64,000 nt of DNA from Macrosoma leucophasiata. Its lineage: Eukaryota; Arthropoda; Insecta; Lepidoptera; Hedylidae. The notes beneath the pieces were generated by a model that did no database searches, was not told the origin of the DNA, and saw only the letters and a program-made list of their open reading frames with translations. This document shows positions 21,501 to 32,445 of the stretch, piece after piece (position 1 is the first letter of the stretch; every line of letters begins with the position of its first letter). A program made the position numbers and the translations under genes. The DNA lies in NCBI GenBank assembly GCA_036365455.1, contig JAWQUS010000003.1, positions 9,320,001 through 9,384,000 of the forward strand. The letters are read 5' to 3'.

Positions 21501-21822
21501 TGTTTTTTGTTTCCACACTAAAAGCAGGACCCGTAAGCAATAGTGGCATAGTAGATCTTTACTTATGATTTTAATTGATTGTGGAACTCGTGTGAATTAT
21601 CTATGAAAATTGTGATGCAATAACAAAACCTATGGAGCTGAATTTCAGTAGAGAGCGTAATTTTATTTTTTATTACTCATTCCAGTGTCGGAGCTTAGAA
21701 AATGGACTACAATATGGCGGCAGATAAGGTTATTAATACTAGCTCAGCACTATCGTGTTGGATGATAATGTAGAGCCCGTAATATATCACAGAGACAAAA
21801 CAACTTTGGGTCTCAGGAGCGG
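18561..21822. other. Gene-free, repeat-poor stretch
   Basis: No supported gene. Small pieces only: an AAGAAT-rich tail at 18,740-18,770, repeat C scraps at 19,262-19,335 (ACTGGTGGTAGATCTC...GGCACCACCGC) and 20,355-20,440, and otherwise unique-looking AT-rich DNA. Frames of 60-80 codons here lack any coding feature I can name. Confidence 0.45.
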
Positions 21823-22158
21823 CAATTATCCGGTTTTGTTCATATGACTCTATAAGTTGTTGAATGAGCGAATTACTAAACAGATATACAATGCGAATGT
21901 GGATGGTTGCAGAGGCCCAGGAAGACCAAGACTGACCTACCACCAATAGGTCAAGTTCTGTCTGTTGGTGGGGTCAAAAGTCTTAGGAGTCAATTATCCG
22001 GTTTTGTTCATATGACTCTATAAGTTGTTGAATGAGCGAATTACTAAACAGATATACAATGCGAATGTGGATGGTTGCAGAGGCCCAGGAAGACCAAGAC
22101 TGACCTACCACCAATAGGTCAAGTTCTGTCTGTTGGTGGGGTCAAAAGTCTTAGGAAT
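21823..22158. repeat. Tandem duplication of 168 bp
   Basis: 21,823-21,990 and 21,991-22,158 are almost identical (start CAATTATCCGGTTTTGTTCA, end AAAGTCTTAGGA). The unit holds part of a LINE C-terminus on the plus strand (GPGRPRLTYHQ). The near-identity indicates a recent event or an assembly duplicate. Confidence 0.9.
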
Positions 22159-22290
22159 CGGCGAGCATGTATGAAGAGAATAATGAAGGTAGACGAGGCA
22201 CGAGAGGTATGTCAGGGATATCTGGCGCTCTATACTCTCTGCCTACCCCGTTAGGGACCTGGCGTGAAGATATATACATACATACTCTAT
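22100..22290 (+). pseudogene. LINE ORF2 C-terminal remnant
   Basis: After the duplication, the plus strand encodes pieces of RRACMKRIMKVDEAREVC and then the tail GGCGCTCTATACTCTCTGCC...GGCGTGAAGATAT, with frame changes. The same protein end is cleaner on the minus strand at 49,973-50,137. A typical 5'-truncated non-LTR copy. Confidence 0.6.
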
Positions 22291-22944
22291 AAGATGCAAT
22301 AATCACTTATCTTCCATTTGAACTGCATGCTTGTTTGCCACCATCATAACCTAAGTATAACCACATCGTTAAACAGATTGATTTAACTTTCAATAGCGGC
22401 AAATGTTCATAGGTAACTTTTAATTGCTTTTAATTTCTTTCACAAACCAGATTCCAGAACCATTTCTCGTTCAAAGTTCCTTTTGCTCACCCGCAATAGT
22501 TCGTTTTGTCTCCAATCTTACGAAACTTGTTTTTCAAAGGAAATCAAACTTTCATTGACTCTTTTGATGTTATAGAATGAAGGTGATTATAAACTTTTTG
22601 CTAAGTTTGCATTTTAACGTAACTTGTTATTGGCTCCAACCAATCTTCTATTTTAAAAATAATAATGGAACTATGGTAAATGTGTTGGTAAGCGCAAAAC
22701 TCGAGAACGATACCGACCGATTTCGGTAATTCGATAATTTTTGTGTTGTTATCATAATTTTGTTGTCCGGAGAAGGTTTTTATAAAGGAAAGAAATAGAT
22801 AATTGCGTGGCAAATTACAAATTTGAAGAAAACTTAACGACTATATTAACTTTTCTAATGTAAACCTTATGGTGCTTGACATAACGGTCAGTCGTCAATT
22901 ATCGTTTTAAACAAATGGATCGGTAGGAATTGATGATTGAAAAA
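22291..22944. other. No gene seen
   Basis: AT-rich unique-looking DNA; the 70-codon minus frame at 22,601-22,813 has no recognisable feature. Confidence 0.4.
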
Positions 22945-23240
22945 AATAACTACGTTAACAAAAACCGACTTCGAAACTGAAAAGTAAAAAATAATAAAGA
23001 TTTAATTGTAATTATATACTACCTATTATTTATATGTGCTTTTTACTAAAAGGTTTGAAGTCGGTGTCAAGGCTTAAACAAATAATTATATTTTAATCAC
23101 TTAAATATGAATACGAGCAAATTAATACAATGAACAAAACGTAACCGCCGAATCGTGGGTGTTTGCATGTATGCTTGAATGCATGCATTTACCTCTGCCT
23201 ACCCCTTCGAGGATTACAGGCGTGAAGTTACATTATAAAA
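22945..23240 (+). mobile_element. MITE family M3, one-armed copy
   Basis: Matches the left arm and centre of 40,070-40,542 (AACTACGTTAACAAAAACCG, TACTACCTATTATTTATATG, then GCCGAATCGTGGGTGTTTGC), but the inverted right arm is absent. Confidence 0.65.
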
Positions 23241-23552
23241 TATATTATAATGTTTTATCAAAATCAAGTTTTTTTTTTTTTTTCAAATCGCTGATGATAA
23301 TACAAATCTGCAACAATTTCACAAATATATCTTCTCGGCCCGTCATCCCAGTTTCATTGCTTCATTTATTATCTCAAGTTTTGTGAGGGAAAATTTGACG
23401 CGCAAGGAGCTTGCAAAGACTTAAACATAAGAAAACGTTGTTTCATAAGAAACGGTTTTTCTAGGATGTTTTCTCCTGTTTTTTTTTTCAATTAAAACCG
23501 GACAAGTGCGTGTCGGGACACGCGCAATGTAGGGTTAAATTTTTTCAAGTTG

Positions 23553-23602
23553 TCAATAGTCAATCAACTAATATGTTGTACATATTAGTTGATTGACTAT
23601 TG
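23553..23602. repeat. Fold-back palindrome
   Basis: Perfect arms of 23 bp (CAATAGTCAATCAACTAATA on the left) with a ~4-nt spacer. It lies next to a repeat edge that begins GGACAAGTGCGTGTCGGGAC. Confidence 0.9.
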
Positions 23603-23714
23603 GGTACTCGTAAACTTGAGTCCAATTGGCCGTACCCAATTTTCCTTTTAAATTCGTTAAATCTGCTATCACTGTATTTTTTTACATGTATATTTACTAC
23701 CGTTTAAGTAGTAG

Positions 23715-23906
23715 AGGGGAGGGATACGTTGTTAACGCCTATTAAATGTTAATGCACGCAAAGTGCAACATTTTATTATAATTTAATATGTTACTATCGG
23801 CGACATCATTTTACATTATATATAGGTATACTATGCGCAACCTAGTGAACACGTCGCTGTACAATTTTTACTTAATTTATTGAAATACAGTCGAAAAGAT
23901 ACCTAA
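23715..23906 (+). repeat. Repeat E, copy 1
   Basis: Diverged copy of 48,265-48,465: GTTAACGCCT, ACGCAAAGT(G/T)CAACATTTTA, GTGAACACGTC, AAAAGATAC. It ends in the palindrome at 23,907. Non-coding. Confidence 0.55.
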
Positions 23907-23971
23907 GGTACGTATTTTCACTGTGTCTTTTTGCTGAGGTTTGTGCCTCAGCGGGACACAGTGAAAATACC
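23907..23971. repeat. Fold-back palindrome within repeat E
   Basis: GTATTTTCACTGTGTC ... GACACAGTGAAAATAC with an inner GCTGAGG/CCTCAGC pair and a ~4-nt spacer. The related copy at 48,420-48,455 carries only one arm (TTTGTGTCCCGCTGAGGCAC). Confidence 0.85.
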
Positions 23972-24224
23972 AACCTACCTTACACACTTGACACTAAAAA
24001 ATGCACCTTTAAGCTATTTCATCATCCATACATTGATTTGTTACATATCAAAGATTTTAGGTAATGTCTTCGATGAAAGACAGGCTCCGAGGTGGCTTGA
24101 TTTTTCCGACACCTCCAACTCCAGCATTTTTCGTTATATTTCAACCTATTTACACAAAACTTCAACAAATTATATACGAAGCAATACAATAGATGTGAAG
24201 GAAAGATTTGACAAATCGGGCAGG

Positions 24225-24299
24225 GCTTCAGTAGCTCAATTGGAAGAGCGGCTGGACTAGATTCCCAGTAGGTCGCGAGTTCGAGTCTAGCCTGAAGTC
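24225..24299 (+). pseudogene. tRNA-like unit 1
   Basis: A 75-nt cloverleaf-like sequence. Acceptor GCTTCAG/CTGAAGT pairs over 7 bp, D arm GCTC/GAGC over 4 bp, and the T arm has loop TTCGAGT with one stem mismatch. The anticodon arm is abnormal: CTGG/CCAG closes a 9-nt loop (ACTAGATTC) rather than 7. No normal anticodon can be read, so it is a tRNA derivative, not a working tRNA. The 3' flank CAAATTTTTCTTTCC is shared with unit 2. Confidence 0.6.
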
Positions 24300-25530
24300 A
24301 AATTTTTCTTTCCATTTTTCTTTAAAAATAAAAATATATTTCACAAGCATGTGTTAATGCGAAATAATATAAAACAAATTATATACGCAACACATAATAA
24401 ACGTGTCCCGTTGTACCTAATCGCGAAACATTTTTCTTTGAGCATATCTAGTATTATCTACTCACAAAATATCATACACATTGTCATAATAACTAAAACA
24501 AAAATAGGTCGCATACACATACACTATTTATTAATAGAGACGTACTCGTAAGTAACATATTTCGCCTATAGTCTAAAACACGACACCCGACATGGCGCAA
24601 CTGATTTACCGATTTTCTCCCCCAGGGCGGAAATAAGACTATTTGGAGCGAAAGTTAACCTCGACAGAGATGGTTAACGCGAGTTGAATTCGCAAACTTT
24701 ATTATAGGTAGGTGTGATATTGTCGGAACATGTTACGTATGAAAATGATGATATAAGTTTAGTTTTTTTTTCTTTAACCTTTCTTTGTCCCATTTCTAAC
24801 ACAATATCTTAAACAATGTAAATGCTCACATATGATTCATTCATTAAGTACATTTCTTGAAATATTTTATGACCTTCTTATCTTTTTTACTTTCGGTAAA
24901 GCCCCCGACGTAGGCTACCTCACCGAATCTACCTTTTTTTTTAAATGAAAATGGCAGACAAGGCTATAGGCTGCAGTTATCACTTAACATCCATCACTAC
25001 AAAATTTTGTTTGCCGTGTTTCTAACATAAAAAAGTAATAAGTGAACCACTTACCTAAACAGTAATAATTCATAAAACTTCTACTTATCTAAAATAAACT
25101 ATTACTCCATATGAAAACAAGGATAAGTCTTCGTAATCATCGTTTCGTTAGTTACTGGCGGGTAACGATGCATTTCCTCCAACTTGAGGCCTACTTGTAA
25201 GCTGTTTCAATTTAACTTCACAAACTACAAAGCAATTTCACTTGTAACAAGTTATGCTCGGAATTAATGGAATGTTCCATAATATTGGTGGAACGGGCTG
25301 CGTATATAGTTACGCATGTAAAACGTTAGATCTATTGTTGAAATAACAATGCGAAATAATAATGTTCATCCGTCGAAATGCCCAATCAATTCCATGTGCT
25401 TATATTCGAAATAGACAGTCATAAAAGCTTATTCGTGTTCAATTATGACGTAACACGTATCGACCTCATAATGCACAGCATTGCATGGAAAATATTTTGT
25501 TAGATACTGAGTAAAGGATAAAATAAATAA
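24300..25530. other. No gene; repeat scraps
   Basis: 24,338-24,372 holds the inverse of the 5' flank of tRNA-like unit 2 (TTCACAAGCATGTGTTAATG). 24,900-25,010 is a repeat C fragment. The rest is AT-rich. Confidence 0.45.
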
Positions 25531-25589
25531 TTAAGGAATTCTTATTGGGCAACAGGTCAACTACTTGTTGCCCAATAAGAATTCCTTAA
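25531..25589. repeat. Fold-back palindrome
   Basis: Perfect 24-bp arms (TTAAGGAATTCTTATTGGGC on the left) around an 11-nt spacer. Confidence 0.92.
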
Positions 25590-26328
25590 TAAATATTTCA
25601 TAAGGATTAAAAAAAATATTATATGCTCAACTTACGACTAGCAATCAATACCGTATTATTTTATTCTCATTTATTTTGTAACACCTAGGTTAAAAAATGT
25701 TAAACCCGCGGCAGGACAAGTAACCCTGATCGAAAATGCGTAAGACGGACACGTGACCAGAATTATGTCCGCCTACTTTTTGGGGAAGCAAAGACAGCTG
25801 TCAATGTGGTGATGGTGGTGGTGTGGTCAAAAATGCACCACGTTAATGCTCAAGTTTTCACTTCTACCGGCACTCTCGGAGTGCAACTCGTTGTTTTTTT
25901 TACTTAAATTTACGAAACTTAATTATAAACTACATTTGCCCTCAACTGCATCCAAGTGGAATTTGTATAATATTGTACAAACTTTCAACCAATTTTTCAC
26001 ACTTACATCTTTACCTACATTTTAGTGGGTATAGTAAATTAAAGATCTATTCAACCAACAAGCTTGAGGTAAAGATAAGTTAAATAATAATAATCGAATA
26101 TCATCTTCATATTACACATTTTTATTTCTTAGTTAAGAATTTATTGTTCCTGTTTTTTATTTAACATCAAAGTGAGTTTCCAAATATTGGATATCAAATG
26201 AAAAACAGGACAAAGGACGGGATTTGGTGACATAAGGAAATAAAAAATCTTAATAAAGATTACCCGTTTGTAGGTCCCTCCTCCTACAAATTGTATACTC
26301 ATTGCCTACACATAACCAGATAATATAC
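25590..26328. other. No gene seen
   Basis: Mostly AT-rich. Near 25,790-25,850 is a short GGTGATGGTGGTGGTG-like run. No supported element. Confidence 0.4.
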
Positions 26329-26369
26329 AAAAATACTTAGTACTACGTTACGTAGTACTAAGTATTTTT
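26329..26369. repeat. Fold-back palindrome
   Basis: Perfect 20-bp arms (AAAAATACTTAGTACTACGT) separated by one base. Confidence 0.92.
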
Positions 26370-26708
26370 AGTACTAGCGGCTCGGCACGTGACCAGCACC
26401 GCTTTCGGCGGTGACGGCGTTCGACGTCTACTCGATCACGAAACAAATGTAGCGTTACCACCAGGGATTGGTGGTCAAACAGTGAAACTAACGTGGTTAA
26501 CTAGTCAAAATCATGACATCACGTGTCCACGAACTTCAAAATAGCTTGTTAATGAGTGGCACCAAGTATAGAAAGGATCTGAAAGGACATTATATTATCG
26601 TCCTCCCGTGGATCAGCAGCAGTCCACTGCGTTGACAATACGCAGTTAATGCAAGACAAGAGGCAAGTTGTGAGTTATCACAAAGTGGTCCAATCATAGT
26701 CAGCTATA

Positions 26709-26997
26709 GAGCAACACGGGAGGAGAGTAGCCATATGCAGGTTTTCCCTTCTGTCAAAGTACAAGACCAAATAGTCCTATGCCTGTCGTCCAGATATTTA
26801 AATGTGTGCGTGAAATAGTTTATATATTTTGTTAAAGTCAAGGTGTGAGTTTCGTAGTTATAGACGATTTTTGTAGTGTGAGTGTGTGTCACACGCATTT
26901 CCCCCCGCAAAAAATGACAGACTGTTTTGCATCGGTAGGTAATAAACACTATGACTACTTCCCTCCGGTCCGCCGCTACCGGTGGGCCGAGTTGATC
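26709..26997 (-). mobile_element. MITE family M4, copy 1
   Basis: A 289-bp non-coding element, inverted relative to the other two copies. Ends are GAGCAAC ... GTTGATC with TA on both sides. The body shares GTTAAAGTCAAGGTGTGAGT, CATTTCCCCCCGCAAAAAAT and the GGAG(A/G)GGAGTAGCCAT subterminal block. Minus and plus frames across it are incidental. Confidence 0.75.
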
Positions 26998-27000
26998 TAT

Positions 27001-27928
27001 GCAGACAGCGAACGACGACGCCCGCAAGCTATCTTCGCGCTGCTACGAGTGCTACGTACCGCTCGGTGCTACGAAGTTTACGTAGAGAGCGCCCATCATT
27101 ATAATATCCATACAAGTCAAATGTTTATTGCAGAATATTAACCGTATGAGACAATGCTTTACGGGTCGGATGCCGAGTGGTTCTTATTAGCTATGGCTTT
27201 AACAATTTTGATTTTCTAATTTTTTTCGCAGTATATTTATTTCTTTATTTTTTTGTGCACATAATGATGTACATAAGGCGGGCTTAATACCTTCTATCTA
27301 TATCGTTCTTCTCGTACCCTTTAAAAGAGGAGACCATCCATCATAGCGAATTTTTTACTGTTGCTTTCATATTATAATAATATGCTTAGGAATGTCTTAG
27401 TGGATTTTTTTACGTGCGTTTACTTTATTTATAAATTACCTTATTGATTCTAAAAAGTAATTTTCGAACGGTATAATGTACATATGAATTTAACATCACG
27501 GACAATAACTTTTAATATCTATGACGAAAGGTAAAAAAAACAAAAGTCATGTGTTTCAAAAAATATTCTTTACCGTTACAAAATTAATGAATCTAGTACA
27601 TCAAGCTTCAAAGGAGACATATTCCTTTACATCTACAAACGTAGCTATTTCAAAGCAACCTACTAACGTAGATAACAGTCAAAGATAACGAGGGTTCCTT
27701 ACGTCAACAGGGATTCTAACCGTACTGTTATTTGCTTTGCGCCACTAACTGTGAAGATCCAGGAACAGTGTTTATCAATGTTCCTACGAGAATAGGCTGT
27801 AGTTGAATCCATGGCATGTATTTTGTTGATAAATTGACCAGTTGGTATTGAATACGAGGTCTGTTCAAAAAGTTATCTAACCATTGAAATTTTAGGGACG
27901 CAAAAGGATTGAAAAAATTTATAAATAA
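27001..27928. other. No assigned gene
   Basis: 27,003-27,090 is GC-rich (CGACGACGCCCGCAAGCTAT...) and may be a remnant of another element. The rest is AT-rich with no recognisable feature. Confidence 0.35.
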
Positions 27929-28739
27929 CTAGCTGTTCCCGCGACTTCGTCCACGTGAGAAAAAATATGATTGTTCAGTATCTCCCCGGACGAAGTCGTG
28001 GGCGCAGCTAGTATAGAAGTAGCCTAAGTTACACCTTATTACATCAGCTATCTGACAGTGAAAGACCCGTCAAAATTGGAGACACTCAAATTCTATTTAT
28101 TTGTATGTAGGTATGTATGTATGTATGTATGGAGATAAAAGTAGCCTGAGTTAGTCCTTATCACATCAGCTATCTGCCAGTGAAAGTTCCGTCAAAATCG
28201 GAGACACTCAAATTCTATTTATTTGTATGTAGGTATGTATGAATGTATGTATGTATGGATGTATGGAGATAAAAGTAGCCTAAGTTACTCCTTATTACAT
28301 CAGCTACCTACCCGTGGAAGTCCCGTGAAAGTCGGATACACTCCAATTCTACTTATTTGTATGTAGGTATGTATGTATGTATGGATGTATGTATATAAAA
28401 GTAGCCTAAGTTACTCCTTATTACATCAGCTACCTACCCGTGGAAGTCCCGTCAAAGTCGGATACACTCCAATCTACTTATTTGTATGAAGGTTTGTATG
28501 TATGGATGGATGTATGGAAATAAAAGTAGCCTAAGTTACATCAGCTATCTACCAGTGAAAGTCCCGTTAAAATCGGTGCAGCTGTTCCCAAGATAAGCCC
28601 CACCAAACAGACAGACAGACAAAAATTGTAAAAAATGTGGTTTTGGTATATGTACCGTGTATATATACATATGCATTTAGTAAAAAGCAGTTATTTTAAT
28701 ATTACAAACAGACACTCCAATTTTATTTATTTGTGTAGA
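27929..28739 (-). mobile_element. Non-autonomous Helitron with five tandem units
   Basis: Same family and orientation as 10,334-10,896. CTAG end at 27,929-27,932, terminal palindrome, then five ~122-134-bp units starting at about 28,015, 28,137, 28,271, 28,397 and 28,522, then GACA repeats and the TC start at 28,738-28,739. Two unit types alternate (CTATCTGCCAGTGAAAG and CTACCTACCCGTGGAAG), as in the three-unit copy. Each unit ends in a GTAT-rich microsatellite. Confidence 0.78.
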
Positions 28740-30764
28740 TAAATTTAAAAGGAAAACTTTAATAGTTTAAGTGGTAGTAAGCAGTAGGCTCGCCAACTCT
28801 ACGAGTAATAAGCGATCAACTTTTTAAATATACTTGAAAAATGAACTTTACATTACTCGTGATTCGACACGCACTTGGCAGGTTTTTTTATTAATTCTAT
28901 TTTATTGATACTCACATTCACACATTCAACTTATTAATTGTGTATTATATCTCGCTTAAAACACGCTCTTGTTCGTTTTTGATACAATGAACAAAATGTT
29001 TATCTGAGAAATAATTACTGAATTTCGAATACTTTGAAGGTGCCGCTCTTTCAATAAATTTGCTCGGATCTTAAAAGATTAGGTACACGTCATTAAAACG
29101 TATATCAAACTCAAAGAGAAACTTTGAAAAGATTAGAGCAAAATCGATGGGTAGATTTATGAGATAAAAGAATGTTCCAATATCGAAAACCGCTTTTGGA
29201 GGTCACGGTATTTATTTGATTCCGCAGGTTGGATGGACCTTTATGAAAGAATCTTAACAAGATTGTATTTAACTTACCGCAAAAGAATGTTAAGGATAAA
29301 ATATTATAACGGAATTTATACATACTTCCTTATAATTTACACTCAGGACCTTTATAAGACTTGCGCGGAGAGATGGGTCCAACATGAAACCGTTGAGAGT
29401 TTGTATAATTTGTAAGGGTTAATCTTCGAAAATAAATAACCAATCATGAAAATTCTTTCACAAACAGAAAGTTACATTATGCGAGTGCTATAGGCTATTT
29501 ATATTCTATTATGAAAGTAGTAATGAGGGTTACATTGCACCCGCGCTAGTGGTTAATAAAGACAAAGATAGGCCCCACAGAGTGCATGGGACTTTTGCAG
29601 TCAAATGTTTAGTCGCCAATCTTTCGACTATGAACATTGTAATTAACGACTAGATGGGACATGGAGTACCTCTCTAAGTGGCCCAAATAGCTAGCTCGAC
29701 AAGTGCTGACACTGGCGTGAGAGGCTGGAGGTGTCGAGAGGTGCGGCACCGGTTTCATCATTGCGAGCGTTAACTCGAAGTCGGTATCCCCGTCATATTG
29801 CCACTATACATTTCCACCCCCAAGCGTAAAAGCTATCAAAGAAATATAGATACATAATAGCCTATTATCTAGATTTCTGCAAGCGCCATACCTCTAACGC
29901 CCACTGACCGGCCAATAACGGCAAACCAGAGGTGAGAGACCTGATGCGCAGTCCGTCCGTACGACGGACGAAGTGTAACCCAGTTCTCTAAAAGAAACTT
30001 GAATGGGTGGTATCGCTAATCACCAACATGTCAACATAAGCTAGTTTGCTTAATAATTTGTCGCTCCACCCTCTCTGTATACTCCACAAGGGACTTATCG
30101 TGGAAAAACGTACAGAAGAAAGACTGAAAAAAATATATGCATAAACATGCATGCAAACGTATTGTTATATTACAGGTATTATTTAACAATATGAAACGAT
30201 GCTACCATGAAACAAGTTCCCAATCTTAAGAAAAAATTGAAAATTTTGTAATGAACACGTGGCACGGCTTATGAACAAAAGACTTTGTGTTATTAATTAT
30301 ATTATTATTATTCAACTTCCTTATGTAATTCCTTAGGAGCGTTCCTGGAACGCAAAATAACTGAAAAACAATTCTGTTTCATTACTTGTTAATTTATAAA
30401 AAGATTCCACGGCGAGTTTCTATTAAAGGGAGGTAGGACTGAACTGACGGAAAAACAAAGTGTAACCGAAAAAAACGGCCAAGTGCAAATAGGATTCACA
30501 TGCGCAGGGTACCGTACAGATTGAAAAAAAATATTTGTACGCACGTAAGAAGCTATACTTCTTTAGCGTAACAATCCAACACTTATATCAAAAACAAAAC
30601 GACAAAAACAATTTGCAACTTACTTCAGACTGCTGTTTTTATCTGTTTTTGCGGACTTACACAAAAAATGTAAGTAATCAATACACCTAAACACATTATA
30701 GTTTCCACTCTTGTGCTCTAAGATGCAAGCGCTGAAGTTAATCTAACCTTCCCCCTTGGGCTTA
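28740..30764. other. No firm gene; repeat edges
   Basis: A 60-codon plus frame at 29,233-29,415 (MDLYERILTRLYL...) follows a possible acceptor (ATTCCGCAG), but a 70-codon minus frame covers the same bases and neither is recognisable. 30,065-30,115 is a worn LINE tail. 30,460-30,530 has the repeat edge ACGGCCAAGTGCAAATAGGA. Confidence 0.35.
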
Positions 30765-31071
30765 GAGCAACTCGGGCCACCGGCCGCGGCGGGCCGGAGG
30801 GGAGTAGCCATAGCGTTTATTACCGATGCAAAGCAGTCTGTCATTTTTTGCGGGGGGAAATGCGTGTGACACCCATACACACACTACAAAAATCGTCTAT
30901 TACTACGGAACTCACACCTTGACTTTAACAAAATACATAAACAATTGCACGCACACATTTTAACATCCAGGCGACAGACATAGGCCCACTTGGGCTTGTA
31001 CTTTGACAGAGGGGAAGCCTGCATATGTGTACTCCCCTCCGATCCGCTGCGGCCGGTGGCCCGCGTTGCTC
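30765..31071 (+). mobile_element. MITE family M4, copy 2 (best preserved)
   Basis: 307 bp between TA dinucleotides. TIRs are GAGCAACTCGGGCCACCGGC ... (reverse complement GAGCAACGCGGGCCACCGGC), about 45 bp each, with few mismatches, running into GGAGGGGAGTA. It is non-coding. The TA duplication suggests mobilisation by a Tc1/mariner-type transposase. Confidence 0.82.
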
Positions 31072-31643
31072 TATGCCCTTGAGTTGGGCTTTAGTACAAT
31101 TAGTAGGTACCTGTATTCGTTATATTTGACGTCATTAGTCCTGAATTGAAACGTCAACAGCGGCTATTGTTTGCACAGCGTATTATGTATCTCGGTTGAT
31201 ATAATTTCGATAATCACTTTGTAGTACATTGCTGTTTTGACGTGACGTGAAAATTGTCACCATTTTAGGAAAATAGCAATGTACTGTAAAATGCCTTTCA
31301 AATCGTTGGCCTCCGAGTTACAGAATACGCCCGCAGGTCTGCGTCGAGGGGCCTATGTGGAATATGAATGGGTTATATGGCCGTGCAGTTTACGCGTAAT
31401 CCACGGAATAGTAGGTATCTATTCTATGCGTATTTCATAATGTATTCAAGCTGTACAAGTGCAATCAAACATACATAGCCGATGAACGATTGTCGATCAA
31501 TATGCAATATTTGGTCAAATGGAGAATACCTGTATACCTATTTGCTGCCCCGATGAACTTAGTATCACCTTAGAAATGTACAAAAAAAATGTCCAAAAAA
31601 GCTAATAAAAAATATTAGTGGAATTACCACATTTCGGGATATG

Positions 31644-31709
31644 AAAAAAAACCTTTTCGGGCCATGCGCAGTGTCCCTACACTGCGCATGGCCCGAGAAG
31701 GTTTTTTTT
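31644..31709. repeat. Fold-back palindrome, 31-bp arms
   Basis: The longest near-perfect small palindrome. Arms begin AAAAAAAACCTTTTCGGGCC and include CCATGCGCAGTGT, with one mismatch and a 4-nt spacer (CCCT). It lies just outside repeat A copy 2. Confidence 0.93.
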
Positions 31710-31717
31710 ACGGAACC

Positions 31718-32320
31718 CTTTCCGAAGTAACAGATTAAGAGATGTAATGAACAAAATAAACAAATATTTTCTATGGAGTTCTTCAAAATTTTCGAGTAAA
31801 ATACATTAAAATTTGGTCGACTATTACTCGCAAACTTGTAAAGCCAACTTAAGTGTGATAGTTTTCCTTTTAATTTCATTATACGAGGTATATAGCTACT
31901 ATTGCCGTAACGTTTGAATTTTTTAACAACAACCGTTTAGTTAGAAGAGAGGGGGAACATTTGACTCTAACGAAAATTGGCACTTTAAGACTTAATAGGT
32001 CACGAATAGTTAACTAAATCGAAAAATGATATTTGCACACCAATATCATTTTTGAAAGACCTATCCATTGATATCTAACACTATATGAAAAACCAAAAAA
32101 AAGTATTATCCGCGCGTTATTTGTTGGGGAGGTACCCTTAATAAAAAAAAACATGATTTAATTCTACCACTTTGTCGACGTAATTAAGGTGTATACTTGT
32201 GCCAAATTTCAAGTCTCTAGTACCAATAGTTTTTGCGCTAAACCGCGGACGGACATACAGACGGACAGACAGACGGACATGGCGAAACTATAAGGGTTCC
32301 TTGTTTACTACGAAACCCTA
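31718..32320 (-). repeat. Interspersed repeat A, copy 2
   Basis: Inverse of 4,668-5,270 with the same order of blocks, ending in the GTCT/GACA array near 32,255-32,280. A minus frame at 31,565-31,879 is incidental. Confidence 0.65.
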
Positions 32321-32445
32321 AAAATGACTACAACCGATTCTCCATACCTACCAAATATACACACAAAATTTTATAATTATCTGTCCAGCCGTTTCGTAAA
32401 AGTATTGTTACAAACGCTGTGACACCAATCCAGAACTTCATATAT

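Noticed and set aside
24225..24299. Functional tRNA gene
   Set aside because: The anticodon loop has nine bases and no usable anticodon, and the same defect is in the second copy.
26845..27141. 98-codon plus frame
   Set aside because: It runs along MITE M4 copy 1 and out of its right end; the same bases in copies 2 and 3 do not keep the frame, so it is a by-product of the repeat.
31644..31709. microRNA precursor
   Set aside because: Arms are almost perfectly paired with a 4-nt loop, unlike miRNA precursors; a fold-back mutation fits better.
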